A stretch of 64,000 bases of DNA from the NCBI GenBank assembly GCA_963830715.1, contig CAWHNS010000005.1, positions 1-64,000 of the forward strand. Reading direction: 5' to 3'. Shown in pieces: positions 27,233-35,459 of this stretch. Under the pieces are notes generated by a model. That model did no database searches. It had not been told where the DNA came from and saw nothing but the letters and a program-made list of their open reading frames with translations. The number at the start of each line of letters is the position of its first letter. Positions within the stretch are counted from its first letter, which is position 1. The stretch comes from CAVVMA01 sp963830715 (GTDB lineage: Bacteria > Desulfobacterota > Binatia > Binatales > Binataceae). Both the position numbers and the translations under genes were made by a program.

Positions 27233-28001
27233 TCAGTAGGCGGCGCTCTTGCGCGCGGCGGCGATCAGGCGCTCGATTTCGTCCTCGGTGAAGCCGGCGA
27301 GCAGCCGCGCTTCCCGGGCGATCGTGATGAACGGTCCTTGCTCGCTCTTGACGTCCTCGCGCGCGCGGCGGCCGCCGCGGAAGTTGAACATCTCGTCGAT
27401 TCCGTCCTGGAAATCCTGCGCGCGCTTGAGCCGCTCGGGGTCGCCCTCGGTGAGCTTGCGCATCCACTGCGAGCCCATCCGGACGTGCGTAATCTCGTCG
27501 GCGAGGACGTAATCGACCGCGCGCTCGATCACCTCGTCGCCGTTTTTTTGCGCGATTCGGATTAGCTGTTCGAAAACGTCGCAGGCGAGGCCTTCGAGTC
27601 CGCGGTTGATTCCGGCCACGCGGGCCGCCGGATCTTCGGCCTGAGTGCATCGCCAGAGGATCTCGGTCTCGGTGAATTCGCCGGGGTGACCGCCCATGTA
27701 TTCCAGCAGACGCTGGAAGATTTCGGTGTGGCGCGACTCGTCCCATACCTGGCGCGCCATGTCGAGTTGGAATTCCCACGGCGTCGTCGGGGAAGTCGAA
27801 CAGGGTGCGGCCCGCGGCTTCCATGGCCTGGACTTCGCCGGTGAAGATTCCGTGAAGGCGCGCGCGCAGCGCTTCTTCGTCGAAAGGCACTACGCGCCCT
27901 TCGAGTTCCTGCTCTTCGCGGATCTCGCGGGCCTTGCGGCCGCGCAGCAGCACGAAGCGATCCTCGCGGGCGAGCTTGTCAACCGGGATGCACTTTTCCA
28001 T
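27233..28001 (-). CDS. Ferritin-like diiron protein, DUF455-type (frameshift near 27790)
   Basis: Joined length about 255 residues. A four-helix diiron pattern is visible: GEVQAMEAAGR (E), ARQVWDESRHTEIF (ExxH), a central E in GLEGLACDVFEQLIR, and ADEITHVRMGSQWM (ExxH). It ends with a short motif LLAGFTEDEIERLIAAARKSAAY that its neighbour repeats almost exactly. Last gene of the TetR operon, 31 bases after its paralogue. Likely an iron-dependent oxidase or oxygenase in the cytoplasm; substrate unknown. Confidence 0.7.
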
Positions 28002-28032
28002 CGTGGGCTTCCTTGATGCCTTGCCTTGATTC

Positions 28033-28832
28033 CTAGTAAGCGGCGCTGCGCGACGCGGCCCGAATGATACGCTCGATTTCCTCTTCGGTGAAACCGGCGA
28101 GCAGGCGCGCGTCGTTGGCGATGGTCAGGGTCGCGTCGAAGTCGATTTCCTTTCGCCCAGGCGCTGCGGCACCTGCCGCGCATCCTCTTTGGTGGTGCGG
28201 CCGCCGCTGAAGTTGAACAGGTTGTCGATATTGGCCTGGAAATCCTGCGCCTTCTTGAGCCGTTCGGGGTCGCCCTCGGTGAGCTTGCGCATCCACTGCG
28301 AGCCCATCCGGACGTGCGTGATCTCATCGGCGAGCACGTAGTCGACCGCGCGCTCGATCACCGGGTCGCCCATCTTCTGCGCCAGGCGGATTATCTGCTC
28401 GAAGACGTCGCAGGCCAGGCCCTCGAGTCCGCGGTTGATGCCGGCGACGCGGCAGGCCGGGTCGTCGACCTGGGTGCAGGACCACAGCACTTCGCTCTCC
28501 GGAAATTCGCCCAGGTACGATCCGACGTATTCGAGCAGCTTCATGTAGATTTCGGCGTGGCGCGACTCGTCCCATACCTGGCGCGCCATGTCGAGCTGGA
28601 ATTCCCACGGCGCTTCGGGAAAATCGAAGAGCGATCGTCCCGCCGCTTCCATCGCCTGGATCTCGCCCGCGCAGATGCCGTGCAGGCGGCCCTTCAGGAA
28701 GTCGTCCTCGTAGGGCATCGCGTTGAACGGCATCAGGCCCTGGTCCAGACGGGCCTGCTGCATATCCTCGAGCGGGACCAGGATGTGATTTTCGGAGCGG
28801 GCAAGTTTATCGACGGGAATGAACTTCTGCAT
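28033..28832 (-). CDS. Ferritin-like diiron protein, DUF455-type paralogue (frameshift near 28150)
   Basis: Starts MQKFIPVDKLARSENHILVP, parallel to MEKCIPVDKLAREDRFVLLR in the next gene. The same ligands are present: GEIQAMEAAGR, ARQVWDESRHAEIYMKLLEYVG and ADEITHVRMGSQWMRKL. After a break near 28150 it ends with LLAGFTEEEIERIIRAASRSAAY, which may be a docking or swapped tail shared by the pair. The two proteins may form a heterodimer. Gap to the upstream gene 26 bases. Confidence 0.7.
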
Positions 28833-28858
28833 GATCCTTCCTCTGTGGCGCGTTCGAT

Positions 28859-29254
28859 CTATCGCGTCCAGGCCGATCGCCGGCCAGTTAGATTTTTCGC
28901 CTCCCAGATCATCCAGCGGCCTTCGTGCTCGCCGAGCCGCACCTGGAACAGGAACGGCTCGACGCCCGGGCCAGTTAGCCTGGCCTTGATGTAAAACTGA
29001 CGGTTCACCCGGGCCTGCGCGATGATCTCGTCTTTATTATAGACTCCCGCGCGGCAGCTTGTCGCGAGTGCGCCGACTTCGCCGCGCGCCTTGTCGTGGG
29101 CCATCGCCTCCAATCCGGCGCGATCGCCCTGCGCGAGCATCTTCAATATCCGGCCGGCCGCGGCCAGCATCTCGGGCGGCGGAGGGGTGCGATCCGCTAT
29201 CGGCTGCGGACCCATCACGTTGGCGCGCTTTCCGAGATCAGGCACGGCCATCAC
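28859..29254 (-). CDS. NTF2-like/SnoaL-like small protein B
   Basis: 131 residues; two Met codons open it. AAAGRILKMLAQGDRAGLEAMAHDKARGEVGAL, KARLTGPGVEPFLFQVRLGEHEGRWMIWEAKNLTGRRS fits a cone-shaped NTF2-like fold (helix, then four strands). It is clearly homologous to the gene upstream, which it overlaps by 17 bases. Such proteins often bind small molecules or act as lids or partners of oxygenases. Role here unknown. Confidence 0.55.
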   Translation of the reverse strand: MMAVPDLGKRANVMGPQPIADRTPPPPEMLAAAGRILKMLAQGDRAGLEAMAHDKARGEVGALATSCRAGVYNKDEIIAQARVNRQFYIKARLTGPGVEPFLFQVRLGEHEGRWMIWEAKNLTGRRSAWTR

Positions 29255-29621
29255 CCGAGCGCATCGCGGCCAGCGGCGGAATGTCGCTCCACGAGGAGCG
29301 CTTGCCGCTCAGGTCTTCGACTTCGACGATCGCCCAGCCGCGATCGCCTTCCCGGTTCCAGCGGTTTTGCGAAACGAATTTGCCGCGCGGCCCGATCAAT
29401 CGGACCTTTGCGATGTACTGATGTCCGATCTTGGCGCGTGCCAGAATCTCGACCGTTTCGAGCGGTCCCATCTTCGCTGCCGCGTCCATCGCGGCGCGAT
29501 GGGTCTCGAGGCCGCGGTCGGCGACGAATCGCTCGGAGGCTTCGCGATCGCCGGCCAGGAACGCGCGCGCGTGCGCCTCGATCGCCTGGTCGAGTTCCGG
29601 AATCGGCTTGCGGGTAATCAT
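29238..29621 (-). CDS. NTF2-like/SnoaL-like small protein A
   Basis: 127 residues from the ATG at 29621 (MITRKPIPELDQAIEAHARAF), whose first base is shared with the TGA of the ferritin-like gene. EILARAKIGHQYIAKVRLIGP, WAIVEVEDLSGKRSSWSDI aligns with its neighbour's KARLTGP and AKNLTGRRSAW. The pair arose by duplication. Tight overlap on both sides indicates co-translation within the operon. Confidence 0.55.
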   Translation of the reverse strand: MITRKPIPELDQAIEAHARAFLAGDREASERFVADRGLETHRAAMDAAAKMGPLETVEILARAKIGHQYIAKVRLIGPRGKFVSQNRWNREGDRGWAIVEVEDLSGKRSSWSDIPPLAAMRSGDGRA

Positions 29622-30238
29622 CAACTGCGTCCGAGCCGCTTCGGCTCTTCTTCCTTGTCCGGAAAGCCGGTCACGCCGCCCGACGCGGCCAGCAATTCCT
29701 CGAGATGCCCTTGCCATTGCGAGACCCGCCGATGCTTCTCCGGCGAATCGAGCAGATCGTCGAGCAGCACCAAGCCGCGCTCGACGTGGCGCTTTTCCTC
29801 CTCGACCAGCCGGGCGAGGATCCGAAGCGTCGGCGGCTCGTAGACCGGATTGGCCGCCTCGATATGCGCGCTGTAGTGCCCGATCAGATGGGGCTTGAGC
29901 ACGCGGTAGATTCCGACCAACCGCTCGATCGTGTCCTCCCACTCCTCCTTGTCCTCGATCGTGTTCATGAAGGTCACGAAGGCCTGGTTAGGCGGCTTCG
30001 AGATCTGGGCCTGGGTGCGCAGCTCGCCGAGGCGCTTGCCGAATGCGTCAGCGTGCAATGCGTCCTCATAGACCTGCCGCGCCATTTCGAGCTTGACTTG
30101 CAGCTCGGGCGTGAGCGCTATCCATCCCGCCATCATGCGCATCATCCGCTCTTCGGCGTAGCGGTAGTTCATTATGTAGGCGGCACTCTGACGGACGCTG
30201 TAAACGCCGTCCATCGTGCGTCGATCGTAAAATGCCAT
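29621..30238 (-). CDS. Divergent ferritin-like protein (third member)
   Basis: 205 residues. MNYRYAEERMMRMMAGWIAL, ARQVYEDALHADAFGKRLGEL and RILARLVEEEKRHVERGLVLLDD align with the diiron helices of the two DUF455-type neighbours. The first ExxH is DALH here (Asp in place of Glu, with a Glu just before), so metal binding may differ. First structural gene after the regulator, 19 bases downstream. Confidence 0.65.
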   Translation of the reverse strand: MAFYDRRTMDGVYSVRQSAAYIMNYRYAEERMMRMMAGWIALTPELQVKLEMARQVYEDALHADAFGKRLGELRTQAQISKPPNQAFVTFMNTIEDKEEWEDTIERLVGIYRVLKPHLIGHYSAHIEAANPVYEPPTLRILARLVEEEKRHVERGLVLLDDLLDSPEKHRRVSQWQGHLEELLAASGGVTGFPDKEEEPKRLGRS

Positions 30239-30257
30239 CTGATGACTCCCGATTCGT

Positions 30258-30924
30258 TCAGGCTCCGTTTCCCGCTGCGCGCATCGCTTCCATCTCGCTC
30301 AGGCCGGGTTCGAAGAAGCGGCCCTCGACGATCGCCGCGATCTCGCGCCAGTAGGTCTCCTTGCTGGTGTTCTTGAGCAAGCCCTTCCCCATCGCCCATC
30401 CCGAGCACATCATGTGGATCGCCTCGACTACGCTCTTCAGGTCGCCGTAGTGGATGACGCCGAGATGCTTGCCGCGCTCCAGCACCTCCGCGACCAGCGA
30501 GGTGTACTGCGCTGCGATCTTGTCGAAAGCGCCGCGATAGCGCGGGCGGCGCGCCAGGTAGCGCACCTCGTGATGGAGCACGGCGAAGCCTTCGCGATAG
30601 CGATCGATAACGTCCACGATCGTGCGCATCACTTCGAGCAGCTCGCGGCGCGCGTCGCCGCTGGTGCGCTCGCGGATTGTGGGAAGCGCATCGCTCAACT
30701 CCCCGACCATCGAGTCCGCGAGCAGCAGCAGGATATCGTCCTTTCCCTGGAGGTAGAGATAGATCGATCCGGCGGCCAGGCCGGCCTCGATGCGCGATCT
30801 CCTTGACGGTCGCCTCGTGGAAAGATTTGCGGGCAAGCACGCGGCAGGCGGCAACGAAAATCTGCCGCCGCCGCGCGCGCACCAGCCCCTCGTCCTGCGG
30901 ATGGTTCCTGAGTGCTTCCGGCAT
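30258..30924 (-). CDS. TetR-family regulator (frameshift near 30800)
   Basis: Joined length about 220 residues. The helix-turn-helix reads RRQIFVAACRVLARKSFHEATVKEIA, then after a one-base break EAGLAAGSIYLYLQGKDDILLLL. The C-terminal ligand domain is helical (DVIDRYREGFAVLHHEVRYLARR). It heads the ferritin-like operon, and a perfect 14-bp palindrome lies 52 bases upstream, so autorepression with the operon as target is likely. The effector is unknown; related regulators often sense acyl-CoA or hydrophobic compounds. Confidence 0.7.
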
Positions 30925-30975
30925 CTGTGATAGGGGCCGGCCCGTTATGGCTGCCTGTCAAGGTCGAGAATAGTG

Positions 30976-30989
30976 AATGAACGTTCATT
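30976..30989. promoter_or_regulatory. Probable TetR operator (AATGAACGTTCATT)
   Basis: Perfect 14-bp inverted repeat AATGAAC/GTTCATT upstream of the tetR start. A degenerate half (GAGCGTTCGTTA) lies about 50 bases further upstream. The pattern is typical of TetR operators. Confidence 0.65.
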
Positions 30990-31075
30990 TTGTCAAACCG
31001 GCGGTAAGTATCCCGCCGCTGTATAAACCAAACGGAGCGTTCGTTATGACTCATGGCGACAGACCGGTATTCGAT

Positions 31076-31873
31076 TCAAAGCAAAAAGGGACGCAGGGGC
31101 GGGATGACCTCGTTCAAGATGTAATCCCGAATCCCCTCAAACGTAGCAAGCACCTCGCGCCCTTCAACGGGCGGGTAAGCGAAGGCTACTTCTACCACGG
31201 GACGGAGATTCACCTTGACACGCGCGGTCTTGTCTCCGAGTTTGTGGGCCTTGTAGCGAGCAATCTCTGCCTCGCGTTCGTGCGGCCCCAGGACTCGCAC
31301 AACATGCATGGACTCGATCACAGTGTCACGCGAAACCCCAGGGTTTCCCCAAGATGTTCCCTGATGGGCAGCAAGGGCCAGATTCAAAGTTCTGTGTTTG
31401 TCAACGTCGTCCAGCTCTTTCAGAAACCAGAGCGAGTGCTCCACAGGTGTTGCAGCTTGGTACGGTTGCAATCCCTTGATGATTGCCTGCGCATGGGGAT
31501 GCAGACGTTTGATCCGGGCAGGCGCGCGCTCCTCGAAGCCTTTCGGAAATCGAAAGATCGGAAACTGCGTGTCTCGAATGTCGCCAAACGCAAGTGGACT
31601 GCCCACTGTCGTCTGATGGTAGCTGACCGCCAGCGCGTAGGTCAGATGGTCGAGGACGGACCGGAGATTATGAAAAGCGTCACCCGCTGCGAGCGAAATG
31701 GCTTCCGGCGCGGCTCCAACGCTGCGTATACGAAAGACATTTTCGCCAGTCTCAGGGTCAGTTGTATCGATGATGGAATAAGGGTCGCTGGACAGCCACC
31801 GATGAACTTCGAGTTTCAGAGCCTTCAGGTGCTGATTCGCCCGCTCTAGCTTTCTCTCAAAAGAATACGTCAT
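31076..31873 (-). CDS. Uncharacterised accessory protein, HEPN-like helical N-terminus
   Basis: 265 residues. The ATG at 31873 has GAGGAAG five bases upstream. MTYSFERKLERANQHLKALK, ISLAAGDAFHNLRSVLDHLTYALA and WFLKELDDVDKHRTLNLALAAHQ are recognisable in a widespread unnamed bacterial family. The D-x-x-H-N-L-R-x-x-L-D-H-L motif looks like a HEPN-type helix pair. Base composition is less GC-rich than its neighbours, suggesting transfer. Isolated between two regions; function unknown. Confidence 0.55.
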   Translation of the reverse strand: MTYSFERKLERANQHLKALKLEVHRWLSSDPYSIIDTTDPETGENVFRIRSVGAAPEAISLAAGDAFHNLRSVLDHLTYALAVSYHQTTVGSPLAFGDIRDTQFPIFRFPKGFEERAPARIKRLHPHAQAIIKGLQPYQAATPVEHSLWFLKELDDVDKHRTLNLALAAHQGTSWGNPGVSRDTVIESMHVVRVLGPHEREAEIARYKAHKLGDKTARVKVNLRPVVEVAFAYPPVEGREVLATFEGIRDYILNEVIPPLRPFLL

Positions 31874-32110
31874 GGGCACTTCCTCGCATTTTATTCAGTG
31901 CGGGGATAACCGCCAAACCAAAACCTGCTATGATGCGCAGGTATAGGCAGCAATCGAGCCGAGGAAAGCAGAAAAACAGCGACAGCCAGCTTATGCAGTC
32001 AAGGGATACTTACCAACGGGCGCATCGATTGCTTGACCGGCTGGCGCGCGCTCGAGTGACTGTCGCGAGCGCGAGTGAACCGGCATAATCCGCGACCGGG
32101 GACTAACGCC

Positions 32111-32575
32111 GTGGCCGATCAGGACAAGTATCAGCAGGAGACCGCATTCGAGCGGATTGCCAATCGGACCTTCGGGGCGCTGGTGCGATTGGGACTGGGG
32201 CTCTCGCACAACTATCTGCTCGAAGTGCGCGGGCGCAAAAGCGGCAAGGTCTATTCGACGCCGGTCAACCTGCTGGAATACAACGGGCGGCGCTACCTGG
32301 TCGCAAGCCGCGGGGAGACCCAATGGGTCCGCAATGCGCGCGCGGCGGGGCGCGTGTCACTGCGCAAGGGCGTCCGGCGCCGCGAGTTCACCGTCAGCGA
32401 GATCGCGGTGGCCGATCGGCCGCCGATTCTGAAGGAGTTCCTCGATCGCTTCGCAGCCAGCGTGCAGCGGTTCCATCCGGTGCCGAAAGGATCTCCGGCC
32501 GAGGCCCACGCCCCGCACGCAGCGCGCTATCCGGTGTTCGAGTTGATCGAGGTCAGCGCCAGCGGCAGAAAGTAG
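32111..32575 (+). CDS. DDN-type nitroreductase/quinone reductase family protein
   Basis: 154 residues from GTG 32111; an upstream start at 32075 would add 12. LEVRGRKSGKVYSTPVNLLEYNGRRYLVASRGETQWVRNARAAGRV is the split-barrel signature of the F420-dependent DDN family (R-x-S-G-x-x-x-x-x-P, Y-L-V-A-S-x-G-G/E). Reduces quinones or nitro compounds with deazaflavin in known members; cofactor here is inferred. The next 223 bases hold a family C palindrome. Confidence 0.7.
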   Translation: MADQDKYQQETAFERIANRTFGALVRLGLGLSHNYLLEVRGRKSGKVYSTPVNLLEYNGRRYLVASRGETQWVRNARAAGRVSLRKGVRRREFTVSEIAVADRPPILKEFLDRFAASVQRFHPVPKGSPAEAHAPHAARYPVFELIEVSASGRK

Positions 32576-32648
32576 TATTTATCTACAATTCGTAATGAGG
32601 GCCTTCACTGACGCCCTGGCGTACTCGGCGATGCGGCCACCAGTGGTG

Positions 32649-32730
32649 TGAGATTCCTCGCGCAACGCTCGGAATGACAGGGGCCCGCGCGTCTCACCAG
32701 TTGTCATTCCGAGCGGAGCGAGGAATCTCA
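32649..32730. repeat. Dispersed palindrome, family C (complete)
   Basis: Left arm GAGATTCCTCGCGCAACGCT and right arm AGCGGAGCGAGGAATCTCA are inverted and 40 bases apart. The CATTCCGAGCGGAGCGAGGA arm recurs at 12.7 kb and 47.4 kb. Lies between two convergent genes, so may also act as a terminator. Confidence 0.75.
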
Positions 32731-32798
32731 TGCCACCGGAGGTCGCGTTCGCCGGTCGCGCGGCGTTGGGAGTCACGCCTGCTTTGGAGGGAACCGCT

Positions 32799-33456
32799 CT
32801 ACTGATCGTGGCTGAAGACGTACGGGCGGGCGCGGCCGGCGCGTAGCTCTATGCACAGTTCCTCGACCGTGCAGACCTTGCGGTCCAACTCGGTCGCGCA
32901 GGTCAGGAACCAATTCGGGGTGGCGAAATGTGCGTCGCTCCCGCCGACCGCGATGAGGCCCAGCTTCTCCGCCGCCGAGAGCGCCTTTTCGTTCTGTGCC
33001 GCCGTGTTCTGTCCGTTGATCGCCTCGACCGCCGGCAGCGCCCGTCCGACCCTCGCCAACAGCTCCTCGAGGCGCGGCCCGAAGCCCGAGTCGCGGAACG
33101 GATGGGCCGGAATTGCGATTCCGCCCTCGCCGTCGATCGCTTCGATCACGCTCTCGCTGTTGAGCATCCGCTTGTTGAGGTCGAAGCGCCGCCTGAATGC
33201 CGGCGTCAGACCGAACAGCAACAGGTGGCCGAGATCGGCGTCGGCCTCGACGCCCTTGAATATCGCGACGCCGAAGCGGGCGGAGAAGCTCGTCGTAAAG
33301 CCGTTCAGTCTCCGCATCGTCCGGATATGCGCGATGTTCGGTGAAGCAAATCGCGCCGAGGCGATTGCCCGCGCGGGCGATCGCTTCGAGGTAGGCGCTC
33401 GGGTCGACGTTGGAATCGTCGGAGAGCCTGGTGTGAACGTGCAGATCGACGAGCAT
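32799..33456 (-). CDS. PHP-domain phosphoesterase (frameshift near 33288)
   Basis: Metal motifs are clear: MLVDLHVHTRLSDDSNVDPS, AICFTEHRAYPDDAETERLYDE, GVAIFKGVEADADLGHLLLFG, IAIPAHPFRDSGFG, and LIAVGGSDAHFATPNW. It hydrolyses phosphoesters in known relatives. As sequenced, its ATG at 33456 continues in frame from the upstream kinase gene, giving one long protein. A one-base break near 33288 must be joined for the full domain, ending VFSHDQ. Confidence 0.7.
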
Positions 33457-35001
33457 CACTCGGGTCTCTTCGAAGGGATCGTGCTGCACCTTCAGATGAT
33501 CGTCCAGTGCGACCAGATGCGTCATCGCGAAGACGCCGAACTGCACCTTCGCGCGGTCGATCAACGTCGGCACGCTGCCCCAGAGTTCGACCGTCTCGCC
33601 GTCCATGATTCGGAAGTGCACGGAATGATAGCCATTGAAGTCGAGCCATCGCCGGAGCTGGATCTCCTGGGGGGTGTTGTGCGGCGGTTCACCCGGTTCG
33701 GGAGCCGGCGCTCCAGGATAATCCGGCGCCGGCGCTGCGGGAAAATCGGGAGGCGCGATTCCCTCCTCCGGCGGAGCGGGATTCGGCCTGAGCGATGACC
33801 AGGCGCGCACGCCCATGTATATGGCGAAGGCGCTGGCGGCGATCGCGCCGATGCGGATCCTGCGGCCACGCCTGTGGTGCCGGCGGCGATCCCGGCGATC
33901 GGCCGCGGTCTCGAACGGAGGGGGATTCTGCCGATCGGGCAGGATGACCGTCTCGGCCTGCGGTGCGCTCGCGATTCCGCCCGATCCGAGCCCGCCGCGG
34001 CGCAAATCAGTGGCGCAGAACGAGCAATACTTGGAATCGGCCGGGACGTGCCGGCCGCATCCGAAGCACACGATCTCGGTCGGGTTGCGCAGGATCGTCG
34101 GAGGCTGCGTGGACGGAAGCGAAGCCGATGACGGCCCGGATTGCGAGTCGTTCGCCGCAGCCGCGGTCCTTGCGGCGTTGGGCGGCACTCCAGCGCTGAC
34201 GCCGGTCTTGATCTCGATCAGGCGCCGCCTGAACTCCGACGCGTCAGGAATCCGGCGATCGAGGTCGTAGGCCAGCGCCTGATCGACCAAATCCGCCAGC
34301 GTCGGCGATACGCCGGGAGCGGCCTTGTGAAGCGGCGGGAAGCTGAACGGAGGCTCGGTAGTCGGATCGCGGCCCGAGAGCGCGTGATGCATCGTGGCGC
34401 CGAGCGCATAGAGGTCGGATCGGGTTTCCGCCTTGCCGCGATATTGCTCGGGCGGCGCGTAACCCTGAGTGCCGATCATGGTGGCGTTGCTCAGCGGCTG
34501 GAAGAAGCGCGCGATTCCGAAATCGATCAGCTTGGCCTGCCCGCTCTCCATCAGCATCACGTTCGACGGTTTCAAATCGCGGTAGACGACGGCGGGACTT
34601 AGACCGTGGAGGTAGATGAGCGTATCGAGAATCTGGAGCGCGATATCGACTACCCGCGTCTCATCCAGCGCGCCCTTCGCGGTCTTGAGCGCGTCCTCGA
34701 GCGTGATGCCGTCGATATACTCCATCACGAGATAGTGATGGTTCTGCTCGCTGAAGCGATCGAAGACGCGCGGGATGTGTTCGTTGTTGAGCTGTGCGAG
34801 CATGTCGGCCTCGCGCTGGAAGGCGGCCACCGCCTGATGCTGCATGTCGGGACTGGTGAAGCTGTCGACCATCTCGGCCAGCGCGCATCGCCGCGAGGCG
34901 AGCCGCAGGTCCTCGGCGAGGTAGACGAGCTTCATCCCGCCGCCGCCGAGCGGCCTCACGACCTTGTACCGGCCGCCGACTATGGTGTTCTCGTTGAGCA
35001 T
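33457..35001 (-). CDS. Atypical Ser/Thr protein kinase with zinc ribbon, membrane helix and BON-like domain
   Basis: Start MLNENTIVGGRYKVVRPLGG. Kinase motifs: glycine loop GGGGMKLVYLAEDL, HRD-type VVYRDLKPSNVML, DFG in KLIDFGIARFF, and GTQGYAPPEQY. The usual beta-3 Lys is Ala (CALAEM), and a Lys sits in the glycine loop instead, as in WNK kinases. After residue ~300 come a zinc ribbon (CFGCGRHVP ... YCSFC), one membrane helix (AIAASAFAIYMGVRAW) and a BON-like segment. The frame then runs without stop into the PHP domain. It belongs with the upstream FHA gene as a phospho-signalling unit. Confidence 0.8.
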
Positions 35002-35020
35002 CGATGCGCGATCGCGGTGG

Positions 35021-35395
35021 CTACAGCGACCATGCCCGCGTCCGACCCGCGCCCGACTGTCGCGGCAGGCGATCCGCGCGCCGCGCTCCAATCGACGCCG
35101 CACTGACCGCGCATACGATATGGAGTATCACGCCCAGCGGTTCCGCCCCATGCGCCAGCATCACGCCGAAAAACCACCACATTCCCCGATACGGATGTCC
35201 CTGATAGAGATGCCCGAGTCCGGGGATGATGCTCAGCGCGGCGGCGATCAACGGCCTGCCTACCAGGTCGCGCGGGGAGCGCAAACCCTGCGAGAGCGGC
35301 GCGCCGCATTCCTTGCAGAAGCTTGCGTCGGAGACCACCACGGGCTGGCCGCATCGCGAGCAAAACTGCGCTCTATCCGGTTGCGCGTCAGGCAC
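35021..35395 (-). CDS. Zinc-ribbon membrane protein (TM2/DUF5683-like)
   Basis: 124 residues from GTG 35395. Two zinc-ribbon knuckles (CSRCGQPVV, CKECGAPLS) precede LVGRPLIAAALSIIPGLGHLYQGHPYRGMWWFFGVML, the PGLGHxYxGxxxRG turn of TM2-like membrane proteins. The start overlaps the extended end of the FHA frame by 8 bases. The kinase starts 20 bases after its stop. The zinc ribbon is of the same kind as in the kinase, so the proteins may interact. Confidence 0.65.
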   Translation of the reverse strand: MPDAQPDRAQFCSRCGQPVVVSDASFCKECGAPLSQGLRSPRDLVGRPLIAAALSIIPGLGHLYQGHPYRGMWWFFGVMLAHGAEPLGVILHIVCAVSAASIGARRADRLPRQSGAGRTRAWSL

Positions 35396-35459
35396 GGAAG
35401 GTGAACTGCATATCGCCGAGTTTTATCGAGTCGCCGCTCGCGATCCGCGCTTCGGCGAT

